NCBI RefSeq assembly: GCF_010907035.1
Contig: NZ_QUMK01000005.1
Span: 1 to 64,000, forward strand
Direction: 5' to 3'
Source of the DNA: Rhodopseudomonas sp. BR0M22
Lineage (GTDB): Bacteria > Pseudomonadota > Alphaproteobacteria > Rhizobiales > Xanthobacteraceae
DNA length: 64,000 bases
The notes beneath the pieces are model-generated. The model saw only the letters and a list, made by a program, of their open reading frames with translations, did not search any database and was not told where the DNA came from. How positions within the stretch are numbered: position 1 is the stretch's first letter; each line of letters starts with the position of its first letter. Below, one piece after another: positions 58,161-64,000 of this stretch. The position numbers and the translations under genes are program-made.

Positions 58161-59447
58161 TCAGATATGATCGCCGGGGGCTGGCATCCGCTCGGCGCGG
58201 CGGGCCATTCTGGCGTCGGCATCGGGTTCGGGGACAAGGTCTACGGTCTCGACTGACCGGGTGCCGTAAGCGACATGGATGCCTTTGCCACGACGCTTTG
58301 CAGCGTACATGGCGATGTCGGCCGCACTCAACAGATCATCGGCGGTATCCCCGTCCTGCGGGAAACTGGCGCTGCCGATGCTGATTCCGATATCGAGGGG
58401 AGTTCCGAGGCCGATGTCGTAAGGTTCCGAGACGCTCGTGATGATGCGGCTGGCAATTTCGTCGGCTTCAGCAGGTGTGATCGTGGGAATCAGCATTACA
58501 AATTCGTCGCCGCCGACCCGGAAGATCACCTCTTCGCCACCAACGGCGTCGCGCAGCCGGTCGGCCACGGCAACCAAAGCGGCATCGCCAGCCGAATGGC
58601 CAAGCCTGTCATTGATCGTCTTGAAGCCATCGAGGTCGAGGCCGAACACCGTGAACGGCTGACGGTCGGTCCGCGATTCTGCCACGTTGCTGCTCAGCAA
58701 TTGCGCGAGACGAGCGCGCTTCATGACGCGGTTGGGCAGGCCCGTGAGGGAATCATAGGTCGCCAGCCGGAGATTCTGGCTCTCGGAGAGAACCAATTCG
58801 AGAAGGATCTGGTAGTTCTCCAGCAGGACCACCACCACCCCAATTCCGTAGATCGGAAACAGGAAGGTCATGACGTTGATGTGCGGAATGGCCGAGCCGA
58901 TCGTGGCCAGGGAGAACGGCAACACCAAAATGCCAATCTGGGTGATTCCGAAATGTGGCGTGCCCGCGCTGCGCGAGGAGATCCCACCTGTCAGCCCGGC
59001 GATCACCATGCCGGCCAGCAAGGTCAATGTCGGATCGCCCGACAACACGCACAGGACGCAGCCGATCGAATAGGTCGTCGATCGGGTTAAATCGAGAATC
59101 ATCGTCGCGGTCGCATTGCCCTTGCGACCCGATGCCGTCGCCCTTTGCAGGGCGACCACGGCGGCGAACCGGGCAACGCTCAGCGCGATTTCGGTGCCCA
59201 GCCAAGCATAGGCCCAGACTGCGCCTGAGAGATAAGCGGTGACGGCGACGGTCAGGATGGTTCCCACCATCGCGATCACAAGCGTCCGCAGTTTGGTCTG
59301 GCTCTGCAGGACCAGTTTTCTGACGATCGGCGCTGGCTGCGGCCGCGGGCCACCGGTCAACCAGTCGGTCAAGCGCTCAGACAAACGCTGCCGCTTTGCT
59401 GCCGGAGCGGAATGCTGCTGGTCGCTGGTGGTGTTCGACAAGGTCAT
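58161..59447 (-). CDS. Membrane-bound GGDEF diguanylate cyclase
   Basis: A 428-aa protein. The N-terminal half has several hydrophobic segments (about residues 50-215: TLVIAMVGTILTVAVTAYLSG, AYAWLGTEIALS and others, a MASE-like sensor). A GGDEF domain follows with RVGGDEFVMLIP intact, and LDLDGFKTINDRLGHSAGDA upstream. No EAL domain. It probably makes cyclic di-GMP in response to a membrane signal. The start at 59447 is uncertain; another ATG is at 59513. It is divergent from fabD. Confidence 0.9.
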   Translation of the reverse strand: MTLSNTTSDQQHSAPAAKRQRLSERLTDWLTGGPRPQPAPIVRKLVLQSQTKLRTLVIAMVGTILTVAVTAYLSGAVWAYAWLGTEIALSVARFAAVVALQRATASGRKGNATATMILDLTRSTTYSIGCVLCVLSGDPTLTLLAGMVIAGLTGGISSRSAGTPHFGITQIGILVLPFSLATIGSAIPHINVMTFLFPIYGIGVVVVLLENYQILLELVLSESQNLRLATYDSLTGLPNRVMKRARLAQLLSSNVAESRTDRQPFTVFGLDLDGFKTINDRLGHSAGDAALVAVADRLRDAVGGEEVIFRVGGDEFVMLIPTITPAEADEIASRIITSVSEPYDIGLGTPLDIGISIGSASFPQDGDTADDLLSAADIAMYAAKRRGKGIHVAYGTRSVETVDLVPEPDADARMARRAERMPAPGDHI

Positions 59448-59653
59448 CAGGACGCCAATTGACGGATGTCCTGCACTAGCGCGTGCGAAGGTTGAATCCG
59501 TTTTAAGACCCATTCGCGATCGCCGGTCAGGGTGAATTTTCTCTGGCAGGCGGGCGGCTGACCGCCTGTCGGCGGCCGGCCAATTGTGCTTGCTGCCGCA
59601 CGCATGGCCCACCGCCCAGCTTTGCCGGCCGCGGTTTCCGGCTTCCGTCCAGC

Positions 59654-59682
59654 TTGACATTGTCGGGCTGGGCGGTGTCTTT
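59654..59682 (+). promoter_or_regulatory. Possible fabD promoter
   Basis: TTGACA at 59654-59659, then a 17-base spacer and a weak -10-like GTCTTT. It lies 55 bases upstream of the fabD start. The -10 is poor, as is common in alphaproteobacteria. Confidence 0.35.
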
Positions 59683-59713
59683 CGGCGCACTTTGATGACA
59701 TTCAGGGGCGCAG

Positions 59714-60673
59714 ATGAACGCAGCATTTACCTTTCCGGGGCAGGGCTCGCAGGCTGTTGGCATGGGCAAGGCTCTGGCCGAAGCCTTCCCGGCGGCGCGC
59801 GCGGTGTTCGACGAGGTCGACGCTGCACTCGGCGAAAAGCTGACGTCGATCATCTGGGAAGGTCCGGCGGAAACGCTGCAGCTCACCGAGAATGCGCAGC
59901 CGGCGTTGATGGCGGTGTCCATTGCTGCACTTCGAGTGCTCGAGGCCGAAGCCGGCGTATCGGTCGCGCGTGACGCCGCCTTCGTCGCCGGCCATTCACT
60001 CGGGGAATATTCCGCGCTGGCCGCCGCCGGGAGCTTGAGCGTCAGCGATACCGCGCGGCTGCTGCGGATCCGCGGTCAGGCGATGCAAAAGGCGGTGCCG
60101 GTCGGCGTTGGCGCCATGGCGGCGCTGCTCGGGCTCGACTACGACACGGCGGTCGCGGTAGCGGCCGAAGCCGCGCAGGGTCAGGTCTGCCAGGCCGCGA
60201 ATGATAATGGCGGCGGTCAGGTCGTCGTCTCCGGTCATAAGGACGCCGTGGAGCGCGCGGTCGAAATCGCCAAAGGCAAAGGCGCCAAGCGCGCGATGCT
60301 GCTGCCGGTGTCCGCTCCCTTCCATTGTTCACTGATGCAGCCGGCCGCCGAGGCGATGGCCGAAGCGCTGGCGGGCGTCACCATCAACGCGCCGGCGGCA
60401 CCGCTGGTCGCCAACGTTCTGGCGTCGCCGATCACCGATCCGGACGAGATCCGCCGCCGGCTGGTCGAGCAGGTCACCGGCACCGTGCGTTGGCGCGAGT
60501 CGGTCGCCTTCATGGCGTCGCAGGGGGTCACCCGCTTCCTGGAGATCGGCGCCGGCAAGGTGCTGAGCGGCCTGGTCAAGCGCATCGCCGACGGTGCGAC
60601 TGGTATTTCCGTAGGTGGCCCCAACGACATCGCGTCTGCGAAAGACGCGTTGGCGGCGGGCCGGTCGGCTTAA
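59714..60673 (+). CDS. fabD: Malonyl-CoA:ACP transacylase
   Basis: Transfers malonyl from CoA to ACP for fatty acid elongation (319 aa). The active-site serine is in GHSLGEYSALAAAG; TFPGQGSQAVGMG begins the fold and LLPVSAPFHCSLM carries the catalytic histidine. It is first in the fabD-fabG-acpP-fabF cluster and 19 bases ahead of fabG. Confidence 0.98.
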   Translation: MNAAFTFPGQGSQAVGMGKALAEAFPAARAVFDEVDAALGEKLTSIIWEGPAETLQLTENAQPALMAVSIAALRVLEAEAGVSVARDAAFVAGHSLGEYSALAAAGSLSVSDTARLLRIRGQAMQKAVPVGVGAMAALLGLDYDTAVAVAAEAAQGQVCQAANDNGGGQVVVSGHKDAVERAVEIAKGKGAKRAMLLPVSAPFHCSLMQPAAEAMAEALAGVTINAPAAPLVANVLASPITDPDEIRRRLVEQVTGTVRWRESVAFMASQGVTRFLEIGAGKVLSGLVKRIADGATGISVGGPNDIASAKDALAAGRSA

Positions 60674-60692
60674 GCCGGCACAAGGAGGCAAG

Positions 60693-61430
60693 ATGTTCGA
60701 TCTGACAGGCAGAACCGCGCTGGTCACTGGCGCAACCGGTGGTATCGGCGGCGCGATCGCTCAGGCGCTGCACGGCCAGGGCGCGACCGTCGGCATTTCC
60801 GGTACGCGCCGGGAGGCGCTCGATACGCTGGCTGCCAAGCTCGGCGAGCGCGTGCATGTGCTGCCGTGCAATCTGTCGGATGCGGCCGACGTTGAGGCAC
60901 TGGTCCCGGCTGCCGCCGAGGCGATGGGCGGGCTCGATATCCTCGTATGTAACGCAGGTATCACCCGCGATAATCTGTTTGTGCAGCTGCGGGACGAGGA
61001 CTGGGACGAGGTGATCCAGGTAAACCTCACCGCCACCTTCCGGCTGACACGCGCCGCCACCAAGCTGATGATGCGCAAGAAGTTCGGTCGCATCATTGCG
61101 ATCACTTCGGTGGTCGGTGTTACCGGCAATCCGGGGCAGGGCAACTACACGGCGTCGAAGGCCGGCTTGATCGGCATGATCAAGACGCTCGGCGCCGAAT
61201 ATGCCAAACGTAACGTCACGGCGAACTGCATCGCGCCGGGCTTCATCGCCACGCCGATGACCGACGTTCTCAACGACAAACAGCGCGAAGCGATTCTGGG
61301 CAAAGTCCCGGCCGGGCGGCTCGGTACGCCCGAGGACATCGCCGCTGCGGCGGTTTATCTCAGTTCGAACGAGGCCGCCTACGTCACCGGACAGACCATT
61401 CACGTCAACGGCGGGATGGCGATGATCTGA
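60693..61430 (+). CDS. fabG: 3-oxoacyl-ACP reductase
   Basis: An NADPH-dependent ketoacyl-ACP reductase of 245 aa. TGATGGIGGAIA is the cofactor motif, VCNAGITRDN follows, and the catalytic set is S (ITSVVG) with YTASK. The product ends in the usual HVNGGMAMI. A strong AAGGAGG precedes the ATG at 60693. Confidence 0.98.
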   Translation: MFDLTGRTALVTGATGGIGGAIAQALHGQGATVGISGTRREALDTLAAKLGERVHVLPCNLSDAADVEALVPAAAEAMGGLDILVCNAGITRDNLFVQLRDEDWDEVIQVNLTATFRLTRAATKLMMRKKFGRIIAITSVVGVTGNPGQGNYTASKAGLIGMIKTLGAEYAKRNVTANCIAPGFIATPMTDVLNDKQREAILGKVPAGRLGTPEDIAAAAVYLSSNEAAYVTGQTIHVNGGMAMI

Positions 61431-61733
61431 GGCGATCTGCGAGGCTGTGGCGGCGTGTGCGATCCTGCTCCCGCCGCCCCGGCCTTGTGGTCAATGCATC
61501 GGAAGTATGATAACCGAAGCACCGGCGGACAGGCAAAAGAAGGCCATTGCAGGATGTCCAAACCCTGTATATTGCCGATGGGGAGCCTGACGCCTAGTGG
61601 TCGGCTTCGACCCGGGGACGGGGGCAAAATCAACACACTTCGCGATGCGACGGGAACTTAGCGAGTTGACGCACCACGATGGCTCGTATCGTCTGTCGGT
61701 CGGGTCGAAACGGAACAGCACGGGGTTAAATAG
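61431..61733. other. 303-base region before acpP
   Basis: No gene supported. A TTGCAG/TATATT pair (61547-61573) with a short 15-base spacer lies in the middle and could be an acpP promoter. ACP often has its own strong promoter. Confidence 0.35.
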
Positions 61734-61973
61734 ATGAGTGAGATTGGCGAGCGGGTTAAGAAGATCGTGGTCGAGCACCTTGGTGTCGAGCCCGAGAAAG
61801 TGGTCGAGAGCGCCAGCTTCATCGACGATCTCGGCGCGGACAGCCTCGATACCGTCGAACTCGTGATGGCCTTCGAAGAAGAGTTCGGCTGCGAAATTCC
61901 GGACGATGCCGCCGAGACGATTCTCACCGTCGGCGACGCCACCAAGTTTCTCGAGAAGAACGCCAAGAGCTGA
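61734..61973 (+). CDS. acpP: Acyl carrier protein
   Basis: ACP, 79 aa, with the phosphopantetheine serine in [20 protein letters not shown]. Acidic throughout, as usual. A large hairpin with a T-run follows before fabF. Confidence 0.99.
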   Translation: MSEIGERVKKIVVEHLGVEPEKVVESASFIDDLGADSLDTVELVMAFEEEFGCEIPDDAAETILTVGDATKFLEKNAKS

Positions 61974-61992
61974 CGCTCCGCGTGATGCAACG

Positions 61993-62048
61993 GAAGCCGG
62001 ACGGGCCGCATGACCGCGGTCCACCGGCTTCTTGTTTTGCGTCGCGCA
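61993..62048 (+). terminator. Terminator-like hairpin after acpP
   Basis: GAAGCCGG (61993-62000) pairs with CCGGCTTC (62034-62041); an inner GC-rich stem fills the loop, and TTGTTTT follows. It may keep acpP transcript levels above those of fabF. Confidence 0.6.
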
Positions 62049-62069
62049 TCTAATTCCGGAGTAGTGGAG

Positions 62070-63335
62070 ATGAGACGGGTTGTCGTCACGGGCCTTGGCA
62101 TGGTGTCGCCGCTGGGCTGCGGCGTCGAGCCAACCTGGAGTCGCGTGCTGGCCGGCGAGAGCGGCGCGCGCAAGATCGACACGTTCGACGTCTCCGACAT
62201 CGCCAGCCAGATCGCCTGCGTTATTCCGCGCGGCGACGGCACCAACGGCACTTTCAATCCCGACCAGTGGATGGAGCCGAAAGACCAGCGCAAGGTCGAC
62301 GACTTCATCGTCTACGCGATGGCGGCTGCTCGCCAGGCGCTCGACGATGCCGGCTGGCATCCGTCGACCGAGGAAGAGCGCTGCGCGTCCGGCGTACTGA
62401 TCGGTTCCGGCATCGGCGGCCTGCAGGGTATCGCCGAGACTGCGCTGCTGCTCGAGCAACGCGGACCGCGCCGGATTTCTCCGTTCTTCATTCCCGGTCG
62501 CCTGATCAACCTCGCATCCGGCTACGTTTCGATCGAGTTCGGCCTCAAGGGTCCGAACCATTCGGTTGTCACCGCGTGCTCGACCGGCGCGCATGCGATC
62601 GGCGATGCGTCGCGGTTGATCGCACTCGGCGATGCCGATGTGATGGTCGCCGGTGGCACCGAATCCCCGATCAGCCGTCTGGCGATGGCCGGGTTCGCGG
62701 CGGCGCGCGCGCTGTCGACCGGCTTCAACGACACGCCGACCAAGGCTTCGCGACCTTACGACAAGGATCGCGACGGCTTCGTGATGGGCGAGGGGGCCGG
62801 CGTCGTCGTTCTCGAAGAGTACGAGCACGCCAAGGCGCGCGGCGCCAAGATCTATGCCGAAGTGATCGGCTACGGCCTGTCGGGCGATGCCTATCACATC
62901 ACCGCGCCGAGCTCGGATGGCGACGGCGCGTTCCGTTGCATGAGCGCCGCGATCAAGCGCGGCGGCATCGCTGTGTCGGACATCGACTACATCAACGCGC
63001 ACGGCACCTCGACGCCGCTCGGCGACGAGATCGAACTCGGCGCGGCTCAGCGCCTGCTCGGCAATGCTGCATCGCGGGTGTCGATGTCTTCCACCAAATC
63101 CTCGGTCGGCCATCTGCTCGGTGCGGCCGGCGCCGTCGAGGCGATCTTCAGCGTGCTTGCGATTCGCGACAACGTCGCGCCGCCGACGATCAATCTCGAT
63201 AACCCGTCGGTCGAGACCGCGATCGATCTGGTGCCTTGGAAACCTCGGCCCCGCGAGATCAACGTTGCGTTGTCGAACTCTTTCGGGTTCGGTGGCACCA
63301 ACGCGTCGTTGCTGTTGCAGCGCGTGCCGAACTAG
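62070..63335 (+). CDS. fabF: 3-oxoacyl-ACP synthase II
   Basis: A condensing enzyme for fatty acid elongation (421 aa). The nucleophile is in VVTACSTGAHAIGDAS; the two histidines are in YINAHGTSTPLGD and VGHLLGAAGAVEA; FGFGGTNASLL ends the fold. GGAG lies just upstream of the ATG at 62070. Confidence 0.98.
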   Translation: MRRVVVTGLGMVSPLGCGVEPTWSRVLAGESGARKIDTFDVSDIASQIACVIPRGDGTNGTFNPDQWMEPKDQRKVDDFIVYAMAAARQALDDAGWHPSTEEERCASGVLIGSGIGGLQGIAETALLLEQRGPRRISPFFIPGRLINLASGYVSIEFGLKGPNHSVVTACSTGAHAIGDASRLIALGDADVMVAGGTESPISRLAMAGFAAARALSTGFNDTPTKASRPYDKDRDGFVMGEGAGVVVLEEYEHAKARGAKIYAEVIGYGLSGDAYHITAPSSDGDGAFRCMSAAIKRGGIAVSDIDYINAHGTSTPLGDEIELGAAQRLLGNAASRVSMSSTKSSVGHLLGAAGAVEAIFSVLAIRDNVAPPTINLDNPSVETAIDLVPWKPRPREINVALSNSFGFGGTNASLLLQRVPN

Positions 63336-63541
63336 ACGCGGCGCGCCTCGTCATCCACCGTTTCGCCGCAATCGCTGCTAAACGCTACTGTGGTCCGCCA
63401 GTTTCGGAGTATGATCGGTTGCTGCCCTCATCGGGCTGGATAGACTCCAGACCGGACATTGCATCGACGTCGTGATCCCGAATGTCGCCGGCGCAGATTG
63501 CGCGGGCCCCAATCCGAGCCGACAGGATTCAGGTTGCACCG

Positions 63542-64000
63542 ATGAGTGACAGGCCGCCGATTTCACCGAGAAGCCCACGCGCGGCACTTGAACCGGAGCA
63601 GCTTCCGCCTCCGCCGAAGCGGTCGGACCACGCCCGCAATCCGCTTGTGATCGTCGGCAATGCGATCATTACGTTCATCGTGGTGGTGATGATCGGTGCC
63701 GGCGGCTTGTACGTCTACGGCAAGAACAAGCTCGAAGCGCCGGGTCCGCTTGCCCAGGACAAGACGGTCAACATTCCGCAGCGCGCTGGTCTCGACGACA
63801 TCGCCCAGATTCTGAAACGCGAAGGCGTGATCGAGGACGGCTGGCTGGTTTTCGCCGGCGGTGTGATGGCGCTCAGGGCGCGCACCGAGCTCAAGCCCGG
63901 CGAGTATCTGTTTCAGAAGAACGCCAGCCTCCGCGATGTGATCGGCACCATCGTCGAGGGCAAAGTGGTGCAGCATGCGATCACGATTCCGGAAGGGCTG
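63542..64000 (+). CDS. mltG: Endolytic murein transglycosylase MltG (N-terminal part)
   Basis: The first 153 codons of a YceG/MltG-type enzyme that cuts nascent glycan strands; the gene runs past the window end. A cytoplasmic proline-rich N-terminus precedes one transmembrane segment (IVGNAIITFIVVVMIGAGGLYVYG). The LysM-like region VNIPQRAGLDDIAQILKREGVI and ELKPGEYLF follow. The catalytic domain lies beyond the edge. It follows fabF, a conserved order in this lineage. Confidence 0.92.
   Translation, partial: MSDRPPISPRSPRAALEPEQLPPPPKRSDHARNPLVIVGNAIITFIVVVMIGAGGLYVYGKNKLEAPGPLAQDKTVNIPQRAGLDDIAQILKREGVIEDGWLVFAGGVMALRARTELKPGEYLFQKNASLRDVIGTIVEGKVVQHAITIPEGL

Noticed and set aside
61491-63113. 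540-codon minus-strand frame
   Set aside because: Antisense to acpP and fabF; no coding character of its own.

Overview
The window is a GC-rich chromosomal segment of an alphaproteobacterium of the Rhodopseudomonas/Bradyrhizobium (Nitrobacteraceae) type, most likely Rhodopseudomonas. This rests on gene order typical of the group (rnr-topA-dprA-plsY-pyrC-pyrB; rpsF-rpsR-DUF2232-rplI, dnaB-alr, radA-cvpA-purF; fabD-fabG-acpP-fabF-mltG), on the strong GC bias that opens long antisense frames opposite almost every real gene, and on three copies of a CGTCATTGCGAGG-type intergenic palindromic repeat. Species assignment is inference. I saw no rRNA, tRNA, insertion sequence or CRISPR array.

Layout. 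1-14.2 kb: minus-strand core genes rnr (cut by the window edge), topA, dprA, plsY, a dihydroorotase-like gene and pyrB. They are broken up by accessory genes: a 71-aa conserved protein, an AlgX/AlgI-like acetylation pair, a divergent azoreductase/HxlR pair, and a low-GC HEPN-motif gene exactly between dprA and plsY. 14.4-20 kb: a phenylpyruvate/indolepyruvate-type decarboxylase, an AidB-like acyl-CoA dehydrogenase, a YchJ-like protein, ruvX and a nitronate monooxygenase. 20-27.3 kb: gatC, gatA and gatB, separated by a BrnT/BrnA toxin-antitoxin pair, a sensor kinase, a GlxA-type regulator with a divergent cysteine hydrolase, and a PIN-domain remnant. 27.3-35.6 kb: a tiny histone H1-like protein, a noncoding stretch rich in hairpins, a Sel1-like protein, a TctC-type binding protein, NnrU-like protein, panB, a YfgM-like protein, a lipoprotein, der and an MFS exporter.

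35.7-42.2 kb is the most accessory-looking part. It holds a 1461-aa autotransporter with nine IPT/TIG modules, six of them in exact 249-bp units, divergent from a phage-tail-collar protein. A DUF6916-like gene and a GNAT acetyltransferase follow. An 18-bp perfect palindrome lies in the shared promoter region.

42.3-58 kb returns to minus-strand core genes: a branched-chain-amino-acid-type binding protein, an SDR, purF, cvpA, radA, alr, dnaB, cfa, rplI, DUF2232, rpsR and rpsF. Small plus-strand genes are inserted among them. A perfect GTTC-N7-GTTC box lies just upstream of radA. 58-64 kb: a membrane GGDEF protein, then the type II fatty acid synthesis cluster fabD-fabG-acpP-fabF and the start of mltG.

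The best candidates for something new are the HEPN-motif gene, the autotransporter/tail-collar/DUF6916/GNAT island, the SOS-like box at radA, the metal-ligand-deficient dihydroorotase next to pyrB, and the redox-type azoR/HxlR pair with a histidine-rich repeat.
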